Shown here piece after piece: positions 9,937 through 22,750 of a stretch of 34,906 nucleotides of DNA (its first letter is position 1; every line of letters begins with the position of its first letter). Made by a program: the position numbers and the translations under genes. The notes under the pieces are model-generated. The model was given only the letters and a program-made list of their open reading frames with translations. It was not told where the DNA came from and searched no databases. Source of the DNA: Plakobranchus ocellatus (taxonomy: Eukaryota > Mollusca > Gastropoda > Plakobranchidae); assembly GCA_019648995.1 (NCBI GenBank), contig BLXT01005251.1:355111-390016 (forward strand), in the 5' to 3' direction.

Positions 9937-11199
9937 ACTAATGTTGCGACATCCTAACACAGTCATCAACCTCTCCTCCTCACTAATGTTGTGACATCGT
10001 GACACTAATACAGTCATCGCCCTCGTCTCCCTTACTAATGTTGTGACATCCTCACAGTCATCAACCTCCCCTCCCCACTTATGTTGCGACACCCGGACAC
10101 TGAGACAGTCATCAACCTCTCCTCCCCACTAATGTTGCTACATCCTGACACTAACACAGTCATCAACCTCTCCACCCCACAAATGTTGCGACATCCTGAC
10201 ACTAACACTGTCATCAACCCCTCCTCCCCACTAATGTTGTGACATCCTGACACTAACACTGTCATCAACTTCTTTTCCCTCACTAATGTTGCGACATCCT
10301 GACACTAGCACAGTCATCAACCTCTCCTCCCCACTAATGTTGGGACGTCCTGACACTAACACAGTCATAAACCTCTCCTCTCCACTAATGATGCGACATC
10401 CTGACACTAACACAGTCATCAACCTCTCGTCCCCACTGATTTTTGCGACATGCTCACAGTCATCAACCTCTCGTCCCCACTAATGTTGCAACATCCTGAC
10501 ACTAACACAGTCATCGCCCTCTCCTCCCTTACTAATGTTGTGACATCCTCACAGTCATCAACCTCTCCACCCCACTAATGTTGGGACGTCCGGACACTAA
10601 CACAGTCATCAACCTCTCCTCCCCACTAATGTTGCAACATCCTGACACTAACACAGTCATCGCCCTCTCCTCCCTTACTAATGTTGTGACATCCTCAGAG
10701 TCATTAACCTCTCCTCCCCACTAATGTTGCGACATCCTGACACTAACACAGTCATCAACCTCCCCTCCCCACTAATGTTGCGACATCCTGACACTAACAC
10801 AGTCATCAACCTCTCCTCCCCACTAATGTTGCGACATCCTGNNNNNNNNNNNNNNNNNNNNNNNNNNNNNNNNNNNNNNNNNNNNNNNNNNNNNNNNNNN
10901 NNNNNNNNNNNNNNNNNNNNNNNNNNNNNNNNNNNNNNNNNNNNNNNNNNNNNNNNNNNNNNNNNNNNNNNNNNNNNNNNNNNNNNNNNNNNNNNNNNNN
11001 NNNNNNNNNNNNNNNNNNNNNNNNNNNNNNNNNNNNNNNNNNNNNNNNNNNNNNNNNNNNNNNNNNNNNNNNGACACTAACACAGTCATCGCCCTCTCCT
11101 CCCTTAAATGTTGCGACATGCTCATGCAGTCATTGGCCTCTCCTCCCTCATTAATGTTGCGACTAACACAGTCATCTTATGTTGCGACATCCTCACACA
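9937..11199. repeat. 51-bp minisatellite array
   Basis: The unit runs from CTAATGTTGCGACATCCTGA through CACTAACACAGTCATCAACC to CTCTCCTCCCCA (51 bp). Some units lack the CTGACACTAACA part and are about 12 bp shorter. The period is a multiple of three, so long repetitive frames arise on both strands. They are by-products, not genes. The array contains an assembly gap. Confidence 0.93.
10842..11072. other. Assembly gap (231 Ns)
   Basis: A run of N inside the 51-bp minisatellite. The true array length is unknown. Confidence 0.99.
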
Positions 11200-11943
11200 A
11201 GCATGACATGATCAATCATTAAGTTTTTAATCAAATCATTTTTTTCACTTAAGCATGAGACAGTTGATAAATTATGAATCATGTAATGAAAAATAAAGTT
11301 ATCTAAATTATTCATTCTTGAAAAGACGGCATTTTATAAACACCCTGTAGCTCTATTATAAAAAAATCATTTACAGATCTTGTCAGGTGATATTTTACTG
11401 CGGCTTTCACAATGTTGGTCTATATTTTGGCCTCACTTACTTTTGTCATCTCAATGTCTATGGGAGTCAGTTTTGTCCTCTCTCACAGTTGTTTGTTTGG
11501 AAAGATTGCTGCCCTCCTGATCTTTAGAATGTTTGTAAGATATCTAGTTAATGGGAATTGGTCTTGGTCACCCACCATGTCTCTAAGTAGCAGACTTCAA
11601 GTTTGCATTGATAGTTTGAATAATATTATGGAGTGAGAGGGCTGTTGAAGATATACCTGGCTTTGTTAGTTAAGCATTTGATGTCTTCATCTCAGAGATG
11701 GGCATTTTCTGGATTTTTTTCCTACTATATTATATTGTATGTAAGTATATACATACATGTGACTACCTCAGGATTCTTTACAGGGGGGTTGTGCCCATCT
11801 CTGTTCATCTGCCTCCATCCAGCTTTGCTGATTACACTACCCTGATAAACAAATTTACTTTAAAAGTTTGAAGTTAACTTTTGCTTTAACTGTTTGCTTT
11901 TGTAAAAATAAAGTGAATATTCCTTTTTTTTTTTTTTGATCAG
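11200..11943. other. Intergenic or 5' intron sequence upstream of MFSD2A exon 1
   Basis: No first exon, TATA box or other promoter element could be supported. Two short frames (11412-11636 and 11633-11845) have no recognisable domain. The last 20 bases form the polypyrimidine tract and acceptor of the first coding exon. Confidence 0.45.
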
Positions 11944-12008
11944 ATATGTCAACTTCTGCAATGGGCTCTCCCCGACAAGATAGCCCTACACCAGGGTCCA
12001 ACCAAAAG
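11944..12008 (+). CDS. MFSD2A: MFSD2A exon 1 of the coding set (start codon)
   Basis: A long T tract ending in ATCAG gives an acceptor at 11943. Two 5'-UTR bases precede ATG at 11946. Residues 1-21 are hydrophilic and rich in Ser, Pro and Gln, as expected of the cytosolic N-terminus. The donor GTTTGT follows 12008 in phase 0. This start puts about 40 residues before the GGAPYQ motif, similar to vertebrates, so the ATG is plausible. A further upstream coding exon cannot be excluded, because the exon opens at an acceptor. Confidence 0.8.
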
Positions 12009-15000
12009 GTTTGTAAATTTTGTCTTTTGTTTTTTTAGCTCACTATTTTCTTGAATGGCTAACACCTTAATTTTTAATTTGCCGACAAATTACTCAATTC
12101 TTATACTGTTAACAGGAAAAAGGGTTTACATTGATTGTTGATACACATTTACAACATATCCAATTGAACTAAACAATTTAATTGATCTTTTAAGTGAGTG
12201 AGAATCTTAAATTAAAAATTCTACCATTTGTGTACAGTAGTGAGAAAGAATTTTCTTCAGCCATAAATCAAAGTTGTCTTTTGCATTTGTCTACATTGCT
12301 CAGAAAAGTAGCTTTCTCTAAACATTTCCTAAATGTATTCAAAAGCAAACAAATTTTTTATGCTAAAAATTGTGGTTAATTTTGTAATCACTTTTGGTCC
12401 TGATTCAAGGTTTTTCCCTCTGCAGACAAAGTAACTGTTTTTGAAGAACTAATTGCCTATCTGTTTGACTAAAAATCCTTTGAAAAAATAAAATAGTCAG
12501 TAAAAATTTGGTTTGTTACATTTTTTGTTATCATTAGAAAGTAAAAAAAAGGTTCTAAATGTGTAATCCACTCTAATTATGACCTTATATTTCAGTACCT
12601 GCGCATTGCACATGAGAGAGCAATAGATGATATTGCTCTTCCTTTCTGGAGAAAGCTGTTCTTTGCAATAGGTGGAGCACCTTATCAAATTACCTGCACA
12701 GTCATTGGCTTCTTTCTAAACATTTTCCTTCTGGAGGTGGCATTGGTAAAGTTACATTTTTTTTAAAACTGTCAACATGTTGATAAATATATGTGTGAGC
12801 GCACAGGAAAACTCGTCAGATGTCGCAATTTAAGAAAATTGAGAAAGACACAATTTTGGATTATCCAAACATTCCTGAGCATTTTGCTCTTTAATTGAAG
12901 GCTCTATCTTATTTAGTTACAAAATTATGATGTTTTAAAGTCGCCCGGTTAAGGAGACATAGTTTTGAGAAAATGGCTTCTAAAGTTTTATGTAGTTTTT
13001 AGCCGATACAATGATGGTCAAAATGGTTTTACAGTCACATGGCACACATACGACTCATCAATGTTCATTCTAACCCAAAAATGAGAATCGTAACAAATAT
13101 GTTTTGGTGAAAATGAACATTTAACTAAGGAATTTAACATTTTGGGCCCATCTTATGTTATTGCTTATCACTGAGTGTTACACCTGGACAACGACATTGT
13201 CCAGTTCTATAATAAATCTATCACATTTAACTTCGATCTCTAGATCTATATCTCTAGAGCTAAAGTAGATCTATAAATTTAAAGACTTGTAGACTGTCAA
13301 AACTACGGTTTTAAGCTATACCTAGCTTCCAAACATTAATAACAAACGACAACAGAGGTAAACAAGATCTAGACCTAGGCCAGAGAGAGAAAAGTAGGTA
13401 GAGAAGGAGAGACAGAATGAAAGAAAACGGGTACACTGGCAGTCGTTGTCTAAAGATTTACATCAAATCATCAAGACAGAGTGATTGATTCATTACTTTT
13501 GCTTTGTTCATCATCTGCGTCATGTTTTCTTCATGAAATAAAATCGACATCATCATAGGCCTATGAATCGGCTAGGTTGAGGTTTAAAAATTATGCGATT
13601 TTCGAGTCATTCATTGAGGCTGCAAGTTTTGATCGAGAGGTGAAGGACTGACCTTTGTAAACATTATTTTTAATTGCAATAAACTTAAAACTAATACTTT
13701 CAAGGTAAACACTCAATTATATATATAAAAATATTAATGTTTTGAAGATCTTTATGAGACAAAAAACGTAAAATGTTTGCTTAATCGATTATCGGATTGC
13801 GGCATTTTTTTAGTCAGCAGATCTATAAGGTTATCTCAATAAAACGGCTGCGCACTCAACCAGGTTAATTTATATTCATGCGCACTAATAGGAATCTAAT
13901 GGTCAAGAAAATGCCGTTTAGTTTGGTGTATAATACTTGTAGATTTGCTGTAATGTAAATCTATCAATGGTGATATGAATCAGGCGTTTACGTTTTGGAA
14001 ATTGGCTTGCGTTTTTTGGCTTTCGTCGCCACAAACCGATCAAGATGCCTTACAAAAAATGTAGGCCCCCTATAATTAAATAGGTTATAGGTCATAGAAA
14101 TTAATAAAACTTGATGGAATATGAAGATAAATAAATGGAGATTTTGTTGTAACCAAAATCTCAATTTCGGCCATGAACGAGGTAATCAACTTTAAATGGC
14201 TCTAGTTCAAAACAAGCCTTCTCGACATCCGACGGGTTTTCCTGTGCGCCCACACATATATATGCATTTGTATCTTTTACACGTCACGATATTCAATTTT
14301 CTTTGTGTTCTGTACATGATATATGCAGCAAAGTCGTAACCTTCTTTGTGTGCTTTACATGGATATATGCTTACGTTTTAATAGATGTTTACCTAGATAT
14401 ATAACAGTGTACTTGAGATAGATGCATAATTACATTTCATCATGCAAATATGTTTTACAAGTCCCTGGTTTATGAGAAAAAGAAAGAAACAAATGTTTGC
14501 TTTTTTTCCCCTATTCAAATGCCCCCAAAATTTCATTTTATCATTACTTTTGGATGGGACCTCGGCCTGATTTTTGGGGCGGAATCTTAAGTAATAAAAA
14601 TTGAACCAAAAATTGCACACAGTATGGAAAACCTCAAAGAAAGTTTACCGATAGTAAACAAAACTTATTCTCTATTTCTAGGTTATCAATTACCTTTGAA
14701 AGTCAATTTTTGTAAAATTGATGAGAATTTTAACTTTGGAGATACATTTCAATGGTTTTGCTTTAAAGCTCCATACAATGTATGGTAAACTTTTGCTCTT
14801 TATTCTTTGTTCACAGTTACAGCCAAGATATGTGTCAGTCATCCTGTTCACTGGCGATATATGGGATGCTGTCACTGACCCAGCCATCGGGATTTTGGTT
14901 CAGAAAACAGACACAAGATGGGGAAAGATGCGGCCTTGGTAAGGATGAAACAGGCGTGAAAGGACATTGCTGAAATGGATCAAGAATAAAAGGAATTTTT

Positions 15001-18000
15001 TAGTGCCCAAGATAACTAGCTTACTACATAGTCAAAAATCTAAACTGCCCTTGTATCACACAGCAGTGACCAATTGACTGGCGGTTACTGTCATTGACTT
15101 AACACTAGAGATACAATATTTTATTTGGCCAAGGCAGCACAATAGGTCTATCAGTCTCTTAGCTCAGCAGTGTGATCCTTTAAAAAGCAGGAGAGTCAAA
15201 GTTGGTTGCTGGCAAGTGATAGTATTTGTCAACATATGGACTAGCGAGTTTGTTATATCAAAAGTGTGTTGAATTGCTTCTTACAAATTTCTAAGCTCTC
15301 AAAAATGGATATAATTTATCAAACAAATTAAAAAATAGAGGTCTGTGTCAGAGAAAGTAAAAAACAGTAAAGCACAACAAAAATAATTTCCTTTTTTTTT
15401 TTAAATATTCAAATTAAATTACAATTATAAGAACTTATATGATAACTGAAGTTGAGCTTTAGCAATAAATCTTAGCTCAATGTAGATAGATAAGAACATG
15501 TGAATAATATGAATAGAAGATTAAAGTCCCAGCAATATGGATCAAATAGAGGAGGTTATGCATAATCATTGTTATTTAAGTCACTATTTGCAAAGATAGA
15601 AATAAATTGCGATGGCTTACATCACAGTGCCTAATTCTATAATTTGTGTAAAAATATCTATTGCAATGAAAATGATGATAACAGTGGACCCTTAGTGAAT
15701 GAACGTAATTTCGATCTTTAATTAGTAGATCCTCGCCAACCCAGAGCAATCCAAGGATATTAATTTTCTCCTCAAATGTTATACATTTCGTGAGAAAGTA
15801 ACAAGACTATTGACTTTCCTATCAAATTATTGTCTGATGTAATGTTTTAGCATTCTAGCAATCCCAATCCTGATTCTGTCATCTTTAGTTTGCTGAATTT
15901 TCAGGCTCTTCTGATATTACGACTTTTCCGCTAAACTACTGAATTATTGAATGACAGCTTGAAAAGGATTTAGCTTGCTTTGTGAATTTTTTTATTTCTG
16001 GCAATGTCTTTATCCTGTGGCCTTGAGGTGTGGTGGCTGGCAAATTTTTCCTGAAATGTGTCTGAAAAAATTACAGTACTGTAGTGCTTTAACCAACTGA
16101 AGAGCAATATCGTCCATAGACTTAGCTCTGGCTATTCTGCTCTTCATTTAGCTACAACAGCATAGGTGTGTGATATGACACCAACAAGCTAACATACTCA
16201 TTTGTGCAAAACCCTCTGTTTTCTCTGCCATGTGTAAAAATAGATTATTTTGTTTAAATGCCCCAAAAATTCAGACTCACTTCAAATTAATATATCTTTG
16301 ATTAAAAAATTTTTTTCCTGTCCCCAGGATTATATTTTCAGCTCCCTTTGCTTGTTTGACATATTTCTTCCTCTTTTTTGTGCCATGGGATCCAACTGTA
16401 GACGATGAGGGCTTAGAAAAATATACATCCAATGAAGTTGTTAGATTTGAGTATTACTTGCTCATCTTCTGTGCATTTCAAGGATTTTTGTCGGTAAGTC
16501 ACCATTGTATTGAAAGATCAGTACTAGTGAGTCAGATTTTGTATAAATTATTCTTAAAATCAGGTTTTGAGGCTAAATTTTTTCCTTTTTTGATGAAAAT
16601 TTAAGAAAGAGTTGGAACCTGTAATTCACATACTCAGCAAAGATTTTACAGACTTAAGGTAAATCTATTTGCCAGTATTGGTTTCATTTTTTGGAATGAA
16701 TAGCCATGGCCAAAGATACATTCCAAAAAATGAAATCAATACTGGCAAATAGAAAAATAAGTATGAAAACCAAAGTAAGGGTAATTAAAACATATAGATG
16801 GTCAGTGCTTTTGTAAGGTAGTGAGTGTTGGACAATAAACAAAGAAATAGAAAAAAACTAGAAGCAGTAGAGATGTGGTTCATCAGAAGAATGATGAGGA
16901 TGTCATGGACAGAAAAAAAGTCAAATGAATTGGTACTGAAAGAGGCTAATCTCGAGCGATCACTAATTAAGACCATAAGACAGAGGCAACTACAGTTTTT
17001 AGGCCATATTTGCCGACACAAGGGTTTAGGACACTTAGCATTCACTGGAAAGATTGAAGGCAAACACAGTAGTAGTAGACAAAGAATAAGTTCTTTTATT
17101 GAAAATCTTAAGTCATGGGCAGAAGGCAAGGGTAGTACTTAATAAAAACTTTATAAGGTTAACTGAGGATGGGTTTGGGTGGAGGAACATGATTGCCAAT
17201 GTCTGTTCCAGACAAGGTATTTGATGGTGATGATGATATCCATCTAATCCTAGCTTTGCCTTTTGTTACAATTTGTGAATGCATCCCTTTTCTTTTCTTT
17301 TTAACATTCAAAATGTCTATATTATAGCAAAAAAAAAACCCCACTTATATGTCCGTTTTTAATCATAATTAAAATCTAATTGTAGGAAACAGGCATTGTG
17401 TCAGATAGATATATTCATAGCCTACATTAGATTTGTATATATTTTTAAAATTATAAGTTAATCATGATTGCCTAGTTGTCCTTGTTGGTCAGAACAAGAA
17501 CTGTAAAACTTTCAGAAAATGAAAGTAGAGTTTTATATTATATTATTTGAGTATTAAAATAGTTTGTAATTATTACAGTGCCTCCACGTGCCGTACACAT
17601 CTCTGACAATGGCTGTTACATCCAAGCAGAAAGAGAGAGATCAAATTACATTTATGCGTAAGTATTATGATTACAAAATCAGAGACTGTTATCTACATGT
17701 ATACAAATTGGTTTTCAATCTTTCCTTTAAGGTTCACTGCCATTTTAAGTATTTCAAGTCATTGCATCCATAGTTTTGTTATTCTCATAAGAAAAAGCGC
17801 CCTGAGAGGAATCAATTTGTTTGATAAGAAGAGTAAGAATCTAAAGAGAAGGAAAGAGGAAGAGAAAGAAATTGCTTTATCAGCAAAATATTGGGTTCTC
17901 TTTCACTACATTAGGCATGGGTCTGGAAATAACAGGTGTCCTCCTGGCAGTGTCCATACAAGGTCTCTTTGTATCAGGCACGAGATGTGATGGGAATGAA

Positions 18001-21000
18001 GAGCTGCCTAAAAATGCAACAACTATTGAGGCTCAAGTAAGAGTTCTACTACAGAATAAGACAAGGGTCAAATTTTATACATAATCTTCATCAGTCGGTA
18101 GCATGCAACTAGTGCAAAGAAAAAAAAATTAAAAAGTTACTCAAAAAAATTATAATGAGGATTATCAAGGCAAGACAGATCATATGTCATCTTAATGAGT
18201 GGCAAAGGAAAGTGCAAAAACTTAATCTTCTTCCCGCTCGATCTTTCTCATATTCTCATCTTATATATTTAAATTATATTTAGAAAGGATTAGGATTTGA
18301 TTCACAAACTGTGCAGGGGTATCAGATCTTAAGTTGAAAAGTTTGAAATGGATATCTATGAAGGATGAAGAGTATATTGAATAATATAAGAATTATGGAG
18401 AATATTTTGTTTTTTAAATTGGCATGTAATTTAAACCTGCCATTATGATTTGGTTAGGGAGTATATTATAAATTGCATAAGAAAGGATTGAAGGTGTTTT
18501 TTTTTTTTTTTTTTTAATAAAAAATAATTTTCCCTTCTCGACTGTTCATATTGACCAGAAAGATGCATACTTCCATGGTTCCCTCGTGGTCATCATCATC
18601 TACATGCTTTGTTGCATTATCACTTTTATTGGGACAAGAGAAAAAAAAGGTAATATTGTTGGCCATTATTTGCTTTGCTGACCTTATTAAAATGCTTTGT
18701 TTATAATGCCACAAAACTTTGTAGGCTTGTTGCCCAGTGCATAAAGTGGAAAATGTCTGTAAGGCTCACAAAGCTAAAATCATGGAAACTTTGGATCGAG
18801 ATATAATTGTATATCTTGCAATAACAGGGTCTTTTTGTCTAAACTCCTAATTGAAGATTTCACTATAGCTTGGAAAAACCATAAGTCTTTTTTGAAATGG
18901 GCAGGCAAACGAATATTATAAAAGTTTCATCATCATCAAGTGCCTTGCTTGTAAGCGTTGGCGATCATGTCCCTCCACAAATCCCTATCTTTGTTGGCGG
19001 CCAGTATATCTGACACTTTTCCTGGTCCAAGCCATGTGGCCAGCACATCCATTATCTTCTCCCTTTGTCTTCCTCTGCTTCTTTTTCCATCAAACTTTCC
19101 TGTTGTTACCAAATGTTCCAGTTTTCCTCTTCTCATCACGTGGCCCAGAAAGGTGGCTTGATGTTTCCTTATAGTTCTGACCAGTGATCTTCTTTTATTA
19201 GCTTCATTCAGAACTCTCTCATTTGTTTTCTTTGCGGTCCAAGGTATCCGGAGCATTCTTCTAAGGAACCACATTTCTTTTGCTTCTAGTTTATTTTGAA
19301 TTTGCTTTGAGATTGTCCATGCTTCGCATCCATACATTCGAACAGGTTTTATGTAGCACTGGAGGGCTCTTTTCCTCGTTTTGATGGAGATATGTTTATT
19401 TGTCAGGATTGTTTTCATCTTTTGAAAGTTGATCTTTGCCTGAGCAGTTCTTGCTGATATTTCTCTGTTTGTTTTGCCATCGTTTGAAATTATTGGTCCT
19501 AGATATTTGAACTTTTCTGTTTGTTTGAGTTTTACTTTATTGATGAATATATCACATTTTGGGGATTCTTGTTTGCGACTGATTACCATCACTTCTGTCT
19601 TTTTATTGTTCAGTTCTAACCCTTTCTTTCTGCTTTCTTCTTCAACGATATTTAGAAGTTTTTGCAGATCTTCTTTGTTTTCAGCTATTAGCACTGTGTC
19701 GTCAGCATATCTTAAGCTGTTTATGTTCTGCCCGCCCACCTTCACTCCTGGGTGATTCTCCAAATTTCGCATGATTATCTCACTGTAGAGGGAGAAAAGA
19801 TCTGGGGAGAGAACACAGCCTTGCCTAACACCTCGTTTTATATCCTGAAATGTGCTGGTTTTGTTTTCGATTCTCATCGCTGCAGTTTGTTCCCAGTACA
19901 TGGTTTTCATTATTCTTAAGTCTTTTCCATCAATGTTAAATTGTTTTAATTCCGTTATTATCTCATCGTGGCGTACTCTGTCAAAAGCTTTGGTGTAATC
20001 AATAAAACACAGATATACATCTTTTTGTACTTCTAGGGCGCGTTCAATTAAGGTTTGCAGAATATATCTTGCATTTGATGTTCCTTTATCTTCTACAAAT
20101 CCGCACTGTTCTTCTGCTATTTCTGGTTTTATTTTGTTCCTTATTCTCAGTATTATGATCTTTAGCAGTATTTTGGTGATGTGACTCATGAGGCTGATTG
20201 TTCTGTGTAATTCACATTCTGTTGCACCTGGCTTCTTTGGCAATGCAATGAATACAGACTTGGATAAATCTGTTGGAATCTGCCCTGTGTCATAAATTTC
20301 ATTCAGAAGATGTGTGACTTTTCCAATTCCAAAATCTTCAAGGGCCTCTATTAGTTCTACCGAAATGTTGTCTGGGCCTGTTGCTTTTCCATGTTTCATC
20401 TTCTTTATAGCTGTTTCTACTTCTTCCTTCATGATAGGAGGGCCTGCAAAATTATTCTTCATGATGTTGTGATCTTTTCTGTCATCTTTAAAGAGTTCTC
20501 TTATGTATTCTGCCCACCTCTCTAAGATTTTTTCTTTATCGATTATGATATCACCATTCATTGCTTTTATACACCCAGTTGATAAGAATGTTCTCTTTCC
20601 TGTGATTTCCTCAATGTTTCTGTACATTGTTTGTGGTGCATGTTTTCGCTGCTGCTCTATCTCTTTGCATTTCTCGTTGATCCAGTTCTCTTTTGACATA
20701 TTGCATTTTTCTTGCACTTTTTTGTGTATTTGCTCATATTTTTCTTTATTGCCCTTAGCACATCTCCTTTCCTCCATAAAGTTTAAAATTTAAAATATAA
20801 AAGCTTATCTAGATCTAAATCCAGCCAAGTTCCACTGATATACCAAAGCCTACTATGAGTTGTCGAGTGTTATCAAAAGTCAGAAATGTTTTTTGAATCT
20901 ACTTTATGAAGATGAGCGCGCCTTGCTACTTAAAACTTTTTCTACTACTCTAGATCTCTAGCTTGTCGGCTCTACCCATGTGGTTTGGTAGGGGGCTATA

Positions 21001-22688
21001 AATAGATTTGGTTTTTCTGATTTATTGACAAAGTTTAAGGCATTAAAGGCCAAAATTTTACATTTTACTCAAACTTCACATGTATGAAAAGCTTATGAAT
21101 TATGCTTAAGTTTTAGAGCTGGTACTTCCATTGCCAAAAGAAGGCCAAAATCTTGAGAGAGCAAATCATTTTTTTTTAGAAATAAATCATTCTTATTTTC
21201 TTTGGCAACAAAACTTTCATCATTTCTCAGGGATGAAAGGTGAAAAAAAAAAAGAAAAATAATTAAACAGCTACGAACTTTTTCCACTTGGAAAAGTTTT
21301 AATTATTTAGATTCTACACCTGTTTTATCAGCTCAGATTAACCTGTTTAAAAAAGTCAAAATAATCCTGCAACCCTTTTTGTAGTTTTATGCCCATCATA
21401 TTTGTACAATATTAAAAAATGTGACAAAAAAAAATGAAGTAATCATGGCAATGCCAATGATAGAGCGTCCATGGCACAGTGGATAGTGAATCTGCCCAAT
21501 CTGTAGGGACTCTTTTGTCGCAGGTTTGACTCAGAGCCCCATCACCGGTGCCTTGACTTGACAGAGGGCCTGAAAGCCTTAGATCACCTTTTTGTGGACT
21601 GGCTTTATACAACAAACCAAACCATGGAACCATTGGTAGAATGTAACATTTTGATATATTTTCCATGATAAGAATCATCATTATAACAATTTCCGAAAAT
21701 TCTCACAGCTAAAATAAAAAAAAAAATCATTTAACACCCCATAACTTAGCCCCTCCTGTCCTTCATCCTTTTGAAAATTGGTGCATAAAACCCTGAAGTT
21801 TGAGATTGCAATTACTTTACTTTGAGTCAGTCAGGATGGTATCTAGACTGCAGAAAAAAAATTGTCTCTAAACTAATGGTTTTCACCCTCCCCTCCCTGA
21901 AGGTATTGTGGAGGTGAAGAAAGAGGACCAAAAGGGTTTTTTCTCTGGCATCAAACTTGTTTTCACGTTCAAGCCGTACGTATGGGCTTCGCTGACTTTC
22001 CTGTTCATGACCATTGCAATACAGGTAATTGCCTCATAAACCTCAGCATTCAGCTGGTCACTTCATTACGTTTTTATGCAACCTCAGCACACAGCTGGTC
22101 AATTTGTGACGTTTTTATGCATATCTCTACTATATGTTCATGCATCTTTTATTTCTGTATATATATATGCTGATTTTTTTTAATGTTTTAAAGTACAAAG
22201 GATGCTAATTTTTGCAAGATGTGTATATCTGTAGTTGTGTCAGAGATTGCTTTAGATAAAGTAAACTTATGTTTGATTAAAAATTTTCACTTAAAAGTGT
22301 TAAAAAAAAAAGAAAAACAATGGACAATAAGAGGTAACCATAGGAAATAAGATGCATGTTGGATTTTAGACATTTGGAGTTCTGAGTGTCCTGTATAAAC
22401 TTATAAGTGTTGTTGAGAAAAAAAAATGTGTTTTAATCCCCAGTTCTGCAAAATTATATAGCAAGTTTGAAGATTGTTTCTTTTTTAACACCTAAGCATA
22501 GTGCCCTGGCCTGATGGAGGATGTGATAGCCTGAGATCAACTATATGTGGACAGGCTGTATACACAAAAAACCAAACTCCAGGGCAAAAGTATCCACATG
22601 GGCCTGTGTCTGCCTTGCTTCTGTTGCCTCACTTTCATTTCATGTCAGTGATAGAAGTGTTTAGCGTTATCATTGTACTGCTCTCTCC

Positions 22689-22750
<62 letters not shown>

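Noticed and set aside
10842-11072. Frames running through the N gap
   Set aside because: Unknown bases only; no evidence.
9889-11125. Repetitive open frames on both strands
   Set aside because: They follow from a 51-bp period that is a multiple of three; frames on both strands with the same repeat and an N gap indicate an artefact.
14718-14973. Longer frame through MFSD2A exon 3 starting upstream of it
   Set aside because: The conserved part begins exactly at the TTCACAG acceptor at 14816; the upstream residues do not fit the family.
16825-17142. A small independent gene in intron 4
   Set aside because: Its residues match the C-terminal region of the LINE; it is a LINE fragment.
21463-21535. 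Functional tRNA gene
   Set aside because: A and B boxes are present but the acceptor stem does not pair and a conserved body follows, as in a SINE.
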